From contig NC_063171.1 in the NCBI RefSeq assembly GCF_023159225.1, forward strand, positions 36,239,378 through 36,303,377: a stretch of 64,000 bases of DNA. Direction: 5' to 3'. Under the pieces are notes generated by a model. The model did not search any database. It saw only the letters and a program-made list of their open reading frames with translations, and was not told the DNA's origin. The translations under genes and the position numbers were made by a program. Shown here in pieces: positions 28,253 through 41,500 of the stretch (the stretch's first letter is position 1; every line of letters starts with the position of its first letter). The DNA comes from Perognathus longimembris pacificus (taxonomy: Eukaryota; Chordata; Mammalia; Rodentia; Heteromyidae).

Positions 28253-29244
28253 CACAGCACCATTTCTCAATGGGAATGAAAATGCCTTTTCTAGGAAATT
28301 AATTCATTCTTTTAGCACTTAACAATCCATTAAACTACTTTGAAGAACCAGACACTGAATTAGGCTCTAGAAACATTCAAGTTAAAGGGAGCATAAATTT
28401 TGTGTTGAAAAGTTCAGAGCTAAACAGGGCAGGACATAGAAAAATAATAACAGTTATTATGTGGTAGAGCCTATTAAGGACCACCAGACAGACAGACACA
28501 GAAGAAACCACAATTCCTAGTTCAGTTTCCAGAGGATTCTAAGTCATCTACAGGTGTGGGAGTGGGGTCGAAGCAGGTGTTGAGGTCAGGATAGCTGAAG
28601 CAGATTTCTAGTTCATGTTCAATTCTTACTTCCACCAGTTGGACTTCATCCTTCCTCTGCCATGTGAGGAATTTACCCTTGTTTTCAGCATTTTGAGCAC
28701 CACTTCTCAAAGTCAAGAACATTGTCAGTCCACTCTGAGGAAATAAGATAAAGTGAGGGATAAGATAAAGTGGAGAAGAGACGATAATCATTGTATTCAT
28801 TAGTAAAAGCTATGAAGGCCTATGTTAAAAAACAACAGAAATCCAACATCTTATATTAGTCTAAAAGGATATACTATAATTTGTGTAGTTTATCAACAAC
28901 AGAATTTATTTCTCACAACTCTGAAGGCTGGAAGTCCAAAATCAAGGTGCCAGCATGGTGGGAATAGGTGAGGGCTTTCTTGTGGGATACAGCCTACTGA
29001 CATACTTCTCTCTCCTTATGTGGACACAGCATTAATCCCATGCAAAAGGGCCCTGTCCTTGTGATTTGATCACCTCCTAAGACTCCATTCCCTAATATCA
29101 CATTAGATTAGATATCAAGATAAGTATTTTGGGTGCACAGAAACATTCCAGCCATTGCACAGGGTTTTATATGCATACTTTCAGGGATAGTTGTTAATTT
29201 GATCCTAAAACCTGTCTTGAGAAGAAAGCCAGACAAGTGTGGCT

Positions 29245-29248
<4 letters not shown>
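28253..29248. other. No gene seen
   Basis: Non-coding DNA without a recognised repeat. Confidence 0.5.

Positions 29249-29286
<38 letters not shown>
29249..29286 (+). repeat. (GT)n microsatellite
   Basis: Abuts a 7SL-Geo SINE tail. Confidence 0.96.
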
Positions 29287-29289
<3 letters not shown>

Positions 29290-29306
29290 TGTGCACCTGT
29301 GTATAT

Positions 29307-29527
29307 TGGTACCAGGGCCTAAACTCAGGGCCTTGTACTCTCATTTGTTTTGTCTTCTCAAGGCTGGTGCTGTACCACATGAATCACATAATCAAGTCCA
29401 TCCTTTTGCTGGTTATTTGAAGATGAATCTCTTGAATATATCTATCCTGGATTTCTTTGAACTATAACCCTCAGATCTCAGCCTCCTAAGTAGTTAGGAT
29501 TAGAGGAGTGAGCCAACAGCACTTCGG
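29307..29527 (-). mobile_element. 7SL-Geo composite SINE with (GT)n tail
   Basis: Follows (GT)n 29249-29286. Confidence 0.78.
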
Positions 29528-29888
29528 AGTATTGTTGATCTTGAAGCCTCAGTGACTTGTTCAATATTTCACAGTTTGCAAGTTACTGAACTGGAACTGA
29601 TATCTAAGTGTAGACTCCAACCAAATCCAGTCCTTTTGTCCAGAATACCACTACTCCTCCATTGGTGGCCAAGGGTTTCAGTCTGCTTCACCCTTGACCA
29701 GATCCAGACAAAACTGACTGCAAATGGACCAAAGGATGGAAAAGAGAAAGGTGGATCTGAAAGTAAGGAACTAAAAGTTGAATGAAGAGTTGAATGGAGA
29801 AGATCTAGAATTATAGATAGGGAACTAGGAGCAAAAAGTAAATTCTTTTACAAATGATATAATTTGCATGTGTTTAAAGTTGTGGTAT

Positions 29889-30101
29889 TAAGTTAATGGC
29901 TCACACCTGTAACCCTGGCTATACAGGCTATACAGGAGACTGAGATCTGAGGAGTGAGGTTCAAAGCCAGCCTGGGCAGGAAAGTCTATGAGACTCTTAG
30001 ATCTACTAAACATCCAAAAAAAAAAAAAAAAGCCAGAAGTAGAGCTGTGGCTCAAGTGAGCCTGGAGCATAAAAAAGCTCAAGCCCTGTGTTCAAGCCCC
30101 A

Positions 30102-30107
<6 letters not shown>
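29889..30107 (+). mobile_element. 7SL-Geo composite SINE with (AC)n tail
   Basis: Sense copy: gtaaccctggctatacaggc (7SL-type), aggaaagtctatgagactct linker, Geo half ending caagccccaggacagc. It runs directly into (AC)n. Confidence 0.82.

Positions 30108-30166
<59 letters not shown>
30108..30166 (+). repeat. (AC)n microsatellite
   Basis: Direct 3' continuation of the sense SINE at 29889-30107. Confidence 0.97.
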
Positions 30167-30168
<2 letters not shown>

Positions 30169-30774
30169 TTTCTTTTTTTGGTATCAACTTTCATAGAATC
30201 CCCAGGCTTGTTAAATTTTTCTGCTACTGTCAGACCCTAGTCCCTACCTTCGTAAGTCATCCCACCTTCTCTTCTCCTTCAACTTTAGCACCCAAACTTT
30301 ACTTTCAGCTCACTCTAAACTGTTTCCCTTTCATTTCCACAATCTACCATTCGTTTGAGACAGGCTGGGACAGTACAGTGTAGTTCTCATGTACATCTCC
30401 TCATTATTACCAGTAGGATGAAGGTCATTAGAATATTTCTTTGCCCTTTATCCTTTTAAATAAAGCAGCTGGCCTGGAGTAGAGCAAACAAGATTTTGAT
30501 GCTGGTTTGTGAGTCACTAGCACCCGCCTACTTGAGGCCAGGTTCACTAGCTTCACTTGCGGCAACTGTCAAAACCAAGGTCAGCGGCCGAGGCTTTCTT
30601 GGTGGCCTTGTCAGCTCACAACAGAAGTGATCAGCCTTCAATTGAGGAAATTGTGGCTGGACATGCAGCAAGGCAGTTCTGCTCCCATCGTCTTCCTGCT
30701 GGTGGCTGCGGCGTCTGTGCACGACTGAGCACCTAAGGCAAAGAGGAGCCCATTTGACCTCTAGTCCTGCGAGA
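30167..30774 (+). promoter_or_regulatory. CD244 5' flank
   Basis: Should hold the promoter and 5' UTR by position. No clear TATA box or CpG island is visible, so the start site cannot be set. Confidence 0.4.
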
Positions 30775-30835
30775 ATGTTGGGGCAAGTGATCACCCTCAC
30801 AGTCCTCCTGTTCTTCAAGGGGCAGCAGGGCCAAA
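30775..30835 (+). CDS. CD244: CD244 exon 1 (signal peptide)
   Basis: Start codon at 30775, hydrophobic leader ending KGQQGQ, donor gtaagg at 30836, phase 1. The 5' UTR lies just upstream, but its start cannot be fixed from sequence alone. Confidence 0.93.
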
Positions 30836-33800
30836 GTAAGGAGTTCTGGTCTGGGATGGGGTGGGACTGGCATGGACATGAATTTCATCTCCTCTGGGAT
30901 CTCAGAGCCTCTACTGTGCTATCTACATGGTCACCTAGGGAACATAGAAGAGCGATGACCGGGAGATTGCCCTGGTCATTTTAAGCCACTGCCAAGGTGT
31001 GGCTTTTACTCTGTGAAATGAGATGCCATCCGAAGATTTCTGTAAAGCTGAGGCCCGAGATTTGTGTTCTGGCTTTGCATCCACTATTTCCTCTCCGTGG
31101 AGTGCTGCTTCCTGGCTAGCCGTGGGTTTTCTCCTTCACTTTTCCATGGTTTAGCTCGAATAGTACCTTCTCAGTGATGTCTTCCACACAGAAAGTGTCA
31201 GCTCTCCCTCTTTTAGCCCCTTATCTTTGGCTCTACTTGATGTTTCTCTGTCATTCTCATGTCCATTTTACCTGATATGCTTATTCATTTTATTTTTTTT
31301 AATCTCTCAGTCTTCAACACACTAGAATTCAAGTTATTTGAGAACTTTTTGTTGTTGTTGAGTAGTGTGTGTGTTGTTGTTTTGCTTATTCACTGCTCCC
31401 TCAGCATCCATAACAGTATCTGGCACAAATAGATCTTCAATAATTATTTATCGCTACAATAACACCTCTGCTCTATTGCCATTTCCTTCCTGAATCTGTT
31501 GTGAGAAGGTCTGGGCTTGGAAGTGAGGTTCAATGGTAAACAAGTGCATGACCCTTTCATGGTGGAGCCTGTACTGTTACTGGAATAAACATGAACACAT
31601 GACGAGCTGACAGCATCACAGCGAATGCAGACATTCAAATATTTTGATTGAGTGAATAAGTAAATTCTTTTTAGGCACTTGGAGGCAGACTGAGGTAATT
31701 TTGGGGGCAGGAAACGTTCAGACCAGTGCAGGGACCTTCAAATTGTGGCCCATAGGTATAGGCCTGGGCTTAGAGTTCACTTCGGTCCATAAATTTAGGT
31801 TTGGTTGTCCATTCTGAAGAAACTCCAAAAGGCACGCTGAATCACAGGTGCTTTGGAGTTTAGGTGAGATAAGCAGAGAAAATAATGGGAGCAGGGAAGG
31901 GGCAGTGTATCAGCAATTAGCTCTAAGGGAGTTGTCTTTAATTGCAAATGCTCTGATGGATCTTGGTTGGCTCTAAAATGCTGGAGTCATTTGTTCATCT
32001 CTTCTTTATCGGATCTCCTCTCCAAGTATGAATGGCTTGAAGCTGGGCATCAGAGAGCGTATGGATTCAGAGAATCCTGTTTACAATGCTACCCTGATGG
32101 GAATCCAGCTCTGTAGAAACCACTCCAAACCAGGCCAGACCGTTGTCTTTATAGGCCAGGCCACTCTGTTACATCTTATTAAGGTGTGACATGGGAATGG
32201 AAAAGTGCACAAAGTTATATTCTCTCCCATGGTTTACCCTCTCCTTCCTCCACAACTATGACCATGATTAATTTTTTTTATTGTTATTATAAAGTTGATT
32301 TATAGAGGGGTTACAGTTACATACATCAGGTGAAGAGTACATTTCTTTTTGGATGATGTCACCCCTTCCCTCTCTGTCAGTTTTTCCTCATACCCCCACC
32401 CACAAGTTATATAGTTCATTTTCAGCAGTGAGCACACTACTGCATTTGTTGACCCTTTGTCCCTCCATTTTTTGTGCCTCAGCTTACATTCTCAAAGACA
32501 TATATACAAAAAGGGCATAAAGAAAAGAAAACACAAAATTTAAAAAATTGTTTACATTTCCTGGTTCATCTTGTTAAATACTGTTTTGTATGATCAGATG
32601 TGCATAGGCACTGTGCCTGTTCCTCTTCTAAGAGTGTCCTCCTTTGGTCTCACTGTGTGTGAATGCCTAGAGATCTTTATAATTTATTAAGTCCTAGTAT
32701 CTTTTAGATATACCTTCTGAATATGAGAGAAATCATATGCCATTTGTCTCTCTGAGCTTGACTTACCTCACTTAACATAATTTGTTCTAGGTATGATCAT
32801 GAGTTTTGACTTCAACAGCACAGGTTAATCTTCTCTGGGAACAAATAGAATCATATGGCATATACTTCTATGTCCAGCTTCTTGTGTTCAAAATCTTATG
32901 AGGCTTTTCTATGCTACAACTTGTAACTGATATTGTAAAATATCAATTGTGGAATGTTCTATTGTATTCCTATTCTGTACTTGATTCATTGTTTTTTATA
33001 TGCTATTATCATAATGCTGTTGTAAGTCTTTGTGGAGGCAGGACTTTTCTGCTAGAGCAGAATCACAGAGTGTTTGATTCATCTGTAGCAGATGCTGTCC
33101 TGCTCTGAAGCAGCTGAAGCAAGAACATTGGGGGTTCTTCAGAGACACTGGCTTTTGTGCCAATGTCCTGCAAATGGGAATTGGAAGTGCATTGATGTGG
33201 AGCTTGTAAGGCAAGAGGCCAAAGCCCAGGGGACCACACCCTTGTGGCTCATCTGCTATTTTGTAAGACATTGCTATATGAGAGTCATTTTGGGGGTATT
33301 AAATGAAAGACATTCTTGCAGTTATTAATTAAACAGATTCATTAATCCCTTTCTGTATTCCAAGAACTCTGTAAGCTTGTGTGGAGAGTCAGAGAGGAAA
33401 TATATTGATTCTATAAAAATCTTTCAGTTAGGGCTGGATGTTTGGCTCAGTGGCACAGCCCCTGCCTAGCAAATGCAAAGCCCTGAGTTCAAATCCCTGG
33501 ATCACCAATAAAGAAATCTTTCAGACATAAGAAAAATAGACAATTACATTAACAACTAACTACAAGGAAAGAAAGAACATGCTGATTGTCACTGACAGGC
33601 AAGATGTATTTATAGTAAAAAGGGAATCAAAAGGTGGAGATTTCTTCTCCCTGACTTCAATAATGGTTCCCTAGGAAATGAGGGTAAACAGAACATTCTA
33701 GGTAAAGGAAAGGGTAGATTAGGAGCCATGAATGGTGAAGGCAATCATTATCTTGGAGAAAAATATTACAGATAAGATAATTCAGTTAATGGATTCAGGG

Positions 33801-36800
33801 CCTGGAACATGAGTCAGATTAATTTGTGTGTGTGTTTGTGTGGGGGGAGGGAGAGGGGAGATGCTGAAGCTTTAACTCAGGACCTTGAGTTCTTACTTGG
33901 CTTGACCCAAGCTCTCTACTCTTTGAGCCAATGCTCCATTGCTGGCTTCTTGCTAGTTACTTGGAGATAGTCTTTTAGATTTGTCTGCCCAGGCTTGCTT
34001 TGAACAGATTTTTGCCTCTTGAGTAGCTAGGATTACAGGTATGAGCCATCAGTTCCTGGCTTCAGATTGATTTTGTAAAAGGAAGGAAGTTGCTTTGTCT
34101 GAGGAGAGGAGTTAATAATGTGGTTAGTGTGAAGGGAAGTGGAGGAGAGGAGGGAAGCAGGCTGAGAGTGTAAGCTTGTCATTGCTTTAAGTCTAGCAGC
34201 ATAAGCCCAAACTGAATTCCTAACATAGCCCTGGCCCCAGTTTTATAACAAAGGGCCTTGAAGAGTTTCATGATAAGGGAAAATAAAGAGCAAACAACCC
34301 CCCTAAGAAAACTGTGAAACTACTACCCCCAGTTTTACAACCCACTTAGGTCATGAAGTCCCAGTCACTTCTTTTTAAGGGTATCTCCTAGTAGCCCTAG
34401 GTATCTCTTTATCTGATCAGTACCTAATCTCCCAGCTGCTAACTAACTATATGTAATTTTGCAATTTCTGCTTTTAAAAACCCCACTTAACTTCCCCCTG
34501 AGATGGAGAGTTCCTTTGTTGTTGGCAATAGCCACCTCTCCAATGACCCAGCCTCAGTAAAGGACCTTCACATTTCTCAGTGTGTGGTGCTCCCATGTTT
34601 CCACTGCTCTGGGTATAACAAAACTGAGACAACTTTAGTTGGTCAGCTGAAGTTCTACTGGCTTTGGGACTCTCCCCTGTCCCCTCCTTTGGGGCCTCAG
34701 GCCCCTCACCTTCCTCTAATCAGCCACCCAGGAAGCTGAGCTGTCAATGGCCCCTGGCTACCTTTGGAGGCTGCACTGCTGCCATTGCTTCAGGGCTGTT
34801 TCCTGATGGTCTTCTGAAGAATTCTGTGCTTGCTGCCCACTTCTTCCTGAGGCTGCAATGACATTTATCACCTATCCTCTGCTCTTCCTCTTACTATTTC
34901 TCAACCACCGGAAAAGCCCCCTGCAACTGCTAAGTAGTTCTAACAGCAGTGGCTGTGGCCTTGGGGCCTTCCCTGAGCACCAAATCAGCAGAGGCCCTCT
35001 CTTCTGAACGACCACATTCATATGGGTCCTCTTCATCTCTCTCTTTGAGCACAGGAGAACTTGTGTTGAAGTTACCTTTGCATCTTCCCTTTCCTTCTCT
35101 TCTCTTCCCTTCCCTCCTCTCCCCTCCACTTTCCTCCCTTCCCCTTCCCGCTTCCCTTTCCCTTCCCTCCCTTTCTCTTCTCTTCCCTCCCCTCCTTTCT
35201 TGTCTTCTCTTCTTTTTCCCCAGCTCCTCACATCTCATCTGTGGAAGCTTTGTAAAGTGCCTGTCCAAGTCTTTTGCTATTTGGGGGGTGGGAGAGGGGA
35301 GGTAGGGTTGAATCTATTTCCTATTGATTTTGGAAATTCTTTGTATATTCTAGGTCTGAGTTTTTAATCAAACATGTTAGAGTTATGAGTCTTTAATCAA
35401 ACATATTGTAGTACAATGTTGGCGATGTTTGTTCTACATAGCCACTGTGTTAAGGAACATGGCTTCTACTTTCTTCAGGGCTTTTAGAATCAAGGGAGTT
35501 GACAAATTTCACAGAATTTTAATTTGTCTATGGAGATGGTCATGTCATCTTTGTCCTTTATTTTCTCTATGTATTATATAGTATGGCTATTCATTTGCAT
35601 ATGTTGAATCATCTTTGCATCTCTTGGATGAAGCGAACTTTATCGAATACAATCTATTTAACATGTTACATTCAGTTTGCAAGTATTTTATTGAGACATT
35701 TTGCATTGTGTTCATCAAGAAAATTAGTCTATGATTTCCATTTCTTGTACATGTGTCTTTATCTGGTTTTAGTATAAGTGTAATACTTCATAGCCTTCCC
35801 TTCTTGTTTGTTGGAGTAGTTTAAGGAAGTTTGTCTTCTTTAAAGATCTGGTGAATCTGTCTAGTCCTGAACTTTTCTTTGTGGGAATATATTACTATAT
35901 CAAACTCATTGTTTGTTATAGGTCTAAGTTGTTTAAATCCATTTGGTTTAATTTGGGGAGGTCATATGAATGTAGATATTTATCCATCTAAAATAGTTTT
36001 TCCACTTTATTGGAATATGTAGTTTTGGAATATTCCCTAATTGAGCATTTCCTGAGATAAGCCCTTTATCATCCTTAAATTTATTAATTTAGGTCCTCTT
36101 CCTTAACTAAGACTTGACTTGTTTATCTTTCCAAAGAACCAATTTTTGGTTTCATTGATTCTTTTTTTTTTGGCCAGTCCTGGGGCTTAGACTCAGGGCC
36201 TGAGCACTGTCCCTGGCTTCTTCTTGATCAAGGCTAGCACTCTGCCACTTGAGCCACAGTGCCACTTCTGGCCATTTTCTGTATATGTGGTGCTGGGGAA
36301 TCGAACCCAGGGCCTCATGTATACGAGGCAAGCACTCTTGCCACTAAGCCATATCCCCCAGCCCTGGTTTCATTGATTCTTCGTATCATCTTTTAGCCTT
36401 CATTTTGTTAATGTCTGCCCTGACATTTTGTTAATGTCTAACTTGATCTATATTAACTCTCTCTGTTGATTTTCAGTTTGGCTTGTCTTTGTTTTTCGAG
36501 TTGTATCATTAGGTTATATTTTTGAGATCTCTTTGATTTGTGTGTTTGTGTGTGTGTGTGTGCATGCGCGCACACACGCGCTGGTATTGGGCCTTGAACT
36601 CAGGGCCTGAGTGCTGTCCCTTAAGGTTTTTGCTCAAGGCTATGTTTTGAGTTTTTTTTCCTTCTCAAAGCTGTACTTCCAGCTTTTGCTGGTTAGAGAT
36701 AAGAGTCTAACAGATCTTCTTTTCTAGGCTGGCTTTAAATTGCAATGAACAGATCTCAGCCTTCTGAGTATCTAGGATGATAGGCATGAACCACTAGTGA

Positions 36801-38460
36801 CTGTATTTGTGCAGGTATTCTTGATCAAATTCAGGGCCTTGCACTCAGGCTTCACTTTGCTTATTCATACCTGGTGCTCTACCACTTATGTTATGCCTCC
36901 AGCTTGAGTCTTTACTAGTTAATTGGGGATGAAGTGTCATGAAGTTTTCTTTCTAGGCTGGCTTTGAACTATGATTCTCTGATTTCAGCTTCCTGAGTAG
37001 CTAGGATTATGACACGAATCACTGGTGTTAGTGTTCTTGGATTTTTCGTTTTAAATGTTGGCACTATATCTGTAAACTTTGCCCTTAGTACTGCCGTTGC
37101 CATGTCCTGCAAATTCTGGTACGTTGTGTTTTCATCTAGGAATTTAAAATTTTTCCTCTGATCTCTTCAATGACCTTCTTCAATGATCATTCAAAAATTT
37201 ATTGCTCAGTTTCCTTGTGTTGTATATTTTCTGGCTTCTCTTGATATTGATTTCTAGTTTGAACCCATTGTTATCTGTTAACATGAAGGAAGCCATTTCA
37301 ATTTTCTTTCATTTATTAAGACTTTTATTATGTCTGAAATTAGGATCCAATTTTGAGACAATTTCATCAATTGCTGAGAAGAATGTGTATTCTGCATGGG
37401 GTGGAATATTCCATAGGTGCTCATTGAATATATTTGATATATAGTGGAATTTTAAAGATTTCTGTTGATAGTTTTGTCTTGAGGACCTACTTATTGATTA
37501 AATGGGGTGTTGAGGACAACAACTCTCATGGTATTGGGGCTTATCCATGCTTTTATGTCCAGGAGTGTTTGTTTTATGAAATTAGAAGTATGCATATGCA
37601 CCTTCAGTGCATATGTGTTTACAATGGTATCACCTTGATCCATTGTTCTCTTTATCAACACAGATCCACTCTCTTTATCGTTGCTGACTAATTCTCAGCT
37701 AAAGTCTGTGTTGTCACTTACAAGCATAGCTACTTCTGCTTACTTTAAGGTTCCATTTGCTTTTCCATCCTTTCACTTCAAGGCTGTGTTTGTCATTACC
37801 ATAAAATATATTTACGGTAGGCAACAAATATGTGGATCTTGTTTTTTTAGTTCCATCTGCCAGTCTTTAGATTGGAAAATTAAGATTGTTAATATTTAGA
37901 GTTACTATTGAAAGCTATGTAATAATTTCTCTCACCCACTATCCACACCCAGATGCCTTCGTCCTCAGTCTCCTGAGTACTGGGATTACAGGTTTATGTC
38001 ACCATTCCTGACTTGCTTTTATTCCCAAAGGACATATAATAATTGTATATATTTGTGGGGTATATATTTCAACAATTGCCACAGCTATCACCTCAGACAC
38101 ATTTCTTTGTTCTGGGAACATTGAAAATCTTATTTTTATAGGAATTATCAAAACCCTATTTTCAAATATTCAAATGTGAACAGCAGCTCTTGTTAGTTTA
38201 ATGTGCTGCAGAACATTGGAAGTTATTCTTCCTATTAGCTTCACCTTTATATGTATTAATTCTCTTTCCATTCTTCTCCCAAGCCCTTTCCAGTGTTCAA
38301 TAACTAACATTCAGTTCTCTGCTTCTATGATACCCAACTTTTAGGTATCATATATAAGTGAGATCATATGGTATTTGTTTTTCTCTGCCTGTCTTATTTT
38401 ACCTAACCTAATGTTTCTGAAAGTGAGTGAATGCCATTATTGTTTTATGGCCAAAGAATA

Positions 38461-38513
<53 letters not shown>

Positions 38514-41500
38514 CTGGATTGATTCTATAAGTGCAAGTGTCTATTTGATTTCATTTGAATATGTACCCAGTTGTGGGATTGCTGGATCATGTTGCAGTTC
38601 TATTTCTAGTCTATTGAGGAATATTTATACTATTTCCACAACAGTTGTAGTAGAAGGATGCTTTATATCCAAATGACAATAGAGGGAGTCATATTAGGTA
38701 TGATATTTATAGCATTGTTATTAAAACTATTGTTTAGATGGTAGACATGAGGGCACATGACTGTCATTCTTCTTCATGACTGAATATTTCATTGTATATG
38801 CATATCACATGTATTTACAAGAGACACATTTTCATTTTAATTAGCATAAATAAATTGTACAAAGGGTTTTCATTGTAATATTTGCATACACACATATAAT
38901 TTTTGATCAAATTCCTTCTTCCTTCATCCCTCCCTCCCTCCCTCCATTCCCCCTTCCTCTTTCTCTCTGCCTTTCTTTTTCATGGTGTTATTAGAGCTTA
39001 GCTCAGAGTCTCAAGATTGCTATAAAGGTTCTCTACCACTTGAGCCATGTCTGTAGCCCTTAACTCCCACATTTCCCCCCTCCCCTTATGCCACATATTC
39101 TTTATCCACTCATCAGTTGATGAGTAATTAGCTACTTTGAATTGTGTCACAATAAGTACCAGTGTGCAGGTATTTCTATTTTATCTTGACATTCCCTTAG
39201 ATATATGCCTAAAAATTGTATAGCAAGATCATATAGTAGTTCTATTTTTAGGTCTTTGAAGAACTTCCATTCTGATTTCCATAGTGGGTATGCTATAGTG
39301 CTAAAGGTTCCATCCCACACACATTCCTCTTTCTTTCTTTCTCTCTCTCTCTCTCTTCCCTTCTCTCTCCCTCTCTCCCTTTTGCTTTCTCCTTCCTTCT
39401 TTCCTTGCTCCCTCCCTCTTTCTATCTCCCTATCTCCCTCTCTCTCTCCCTCTCTCCTTTCCTTCCTTCCTTCCTTCCTTCCTTCCTTCCTTCCCCTTTC
39501 TCTCTCTCTCTCTCTTTCTCTCTCTGTCTCTCTTTCTCTAGATATGAACTCAGACTCTCATATTTACTTGGCTTGCTTGTTAGCTGGTATTCTACCATTT
39601 GGGTTACACCTCTAACCTTACTTTTTGCTGGTTATTTTTGGAGATACCATTCTGCCAGCTGTTTGGTGTGGGCTAGCTTTGAACTTTGATTCCCTTGATC
39701 TCAATCTCTTGAGTAGTTAGAATAACAGGTGCGAGCCACCAGTATCTAGCTTTCTTTCTTTCTTTCTTTCTTTCTTTTTCCTTTGTCAGTCCTGGACCTT
39801 GAACTCAGTGCCTGAGCACTGTCCCTGGCTTCTTTTTGCTCAAGGCTAGCAATCTGCCACTTGAGCCACAGCGTCACTTCTGGCCATTTTCTTTTTCTTT
39901 TTTTTTTTTTTTTTTGGGCCAGTCCTGGGCCTTGGACTCAGGGCCTGAGCACCATCCCTGGCTTCCTTTTTGCTCAAGGCTAGCACTCTGCCACTTGAGC
40001 CACAGCGCCACTTCTGGCCGTTTTCTATATATGTGGTGCTGGGGAATCGAACCCAGGGCCTCATGTATACGAGGCAAGCGCTCTTGCCACTAGGCCATAT
40101 CCCCAGCCCCATTTCTGGCCATTTTCTATGTGGTGTTGAGGAATTGAATCCAGGGCTTCATGTATACGAGGCGACTGCTCTTGCCACTAGGCTATATTCC
40201 CAGTCCCATACCCAGTTTTCTTGATAGTAGCTTTTGAGACTTGGATGAAATGGAACTCTAATGTGATTTGCATTTCCTTATGGCTAAGGATGTTGACATT
40301 TATTCATGTGGTATTTACTGTGTATTTACTCTGAAAACTATTTGTTTAATTCACTTGCTAATTGGATTTCTAATTTGTTAATTGGATTATTATTTTGTTG
40401 TTGTTTGGTTGTCTGAGCTCTTTATATACTTTAGATATTAATTCTTGGTCAGATAAGTGGCATGCAAAATTTGCCTCTCATTAAATATGCTGTCTCATTA
40501 CTATGATAATTGCAGAAGTATTCTAATTTATGCAATAATCTCATTTGTTACTTATTTATTGAGCTAATGAATTACATTCAAATAGTTATTGCTTAGATCT
40601 TTAAGTATTTTCTGGCAATAGTTTCAAAGTTTCTGGTGTTGAACTATTTTAAATTTCTTTTTGTGCAGGGTAACAGGGGCTTAAGTTCAGTCTTTTACAC
40701 ATGTGTATCAAGTTTTCCCAACATTGTTTAAAGCAGCTGTATTTCTTCAATGTATGATTGCTTTTTGTTTTGTTTTTCATCTTTGTTAAGAATCAGATGG
40801 CTGGGCTGGGAATATGGCCTAGTGGCAAGAGTGCTTGCCTCGTATACATGAGGCCCTGGGTTCGATTCCTCAGCACCACATATACAGAAAATGGCCAGAA
40901 GTGGCGCTGTGGCTCAAGTGGCAGGGTGCTAGCCTTGAGCAAAAAAGAAGCCAGGGACAGTGCTCAGGCCCTGAGTTGACGGCCCAGGACTGGCCAAAAA
41001 GAAAAAAGAATCAGATGGCTGTAGCTGTCTATTTTTGTTTTGGGGTCTTCTATTCAATTGGTCTATGTGTCTATTTTTATGCTTGTACCATGTAATTTTT
41101 GTTACTATAACTCTGTAGCATTATTTGAGGTCAGGGATTGTGATATCTCCAGCACTGCTTATTTTTTCCAGGATAACTATCATAGTCTCTTATGCTTCCA
41201 CATTAATTTTGGGACAAATTTTTCTATATCTGTGAAGAATGACATTGGGGTTTTTAAAAATAAGCACTGCATTGAGAGATTCTAGATATTGTGAGTGGTC
41301 TGTGGGCTCTTTCAGACTAGAGGACAGAAGTGGAGAGAAGGAGAGGCAGATAAAAATACTTTAAACTTTGCTTAGGCTGTGGGCTCTTTGTCCTCTTTTC
41401 TCACATTAAAGGAAGTCACATCTTATGGTGCCTGCTGGTCAGGCCTCAGACACTTCCTGCCACTTTCTTTAAAGCAGTGGTAATAGAGTTTGGATTCTCC

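Larger units (their letters stand above)
35300..38000 (-). mobile_element. Old L1 ORF2 (upstream/RT part), antisense, in CD244 intron 1
   Basis: Antisense L1 text throughout (tttgcatctcttggatgaag, gaagaatgtgtattctgcat, ttagattggaaaattaagat). SINEs at 36164-36364, 36583-36802 and 36815-37032 interrupt it. Confidence 0.8.
38040..41290 (-). mobile_element. Old L1 ORF2 3' part, antisense, in CD244 intron 1
   Basis: Antisense L1 text: acccagttgtgggattgctg, ctctttatatactttagata, tcaattggtctatgtgtcta, gtaccatgtaatttttgtta. A (GT)n array and several SINEs interrupt it. Confidence 0.8.

Noticed and set aside
34872..35268. Gly/Glu/Arg-rich minus-strand frames
   Set aside because: Translation of a low-complexity pyrimidine tract.
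39205..39615. 136-codon Ser/Leu-rich frame
   Set aside because: Translation of the (CT)n/(CCTT)n tract.
40804..40880. tRNA-like promoter boxes in SINE heads as tRNA genes
   Set aside because: ID-type SINEs derive from tRNA-Ala but lack an intact cloverleaf and anticodon context; they are annotated as SINEs.
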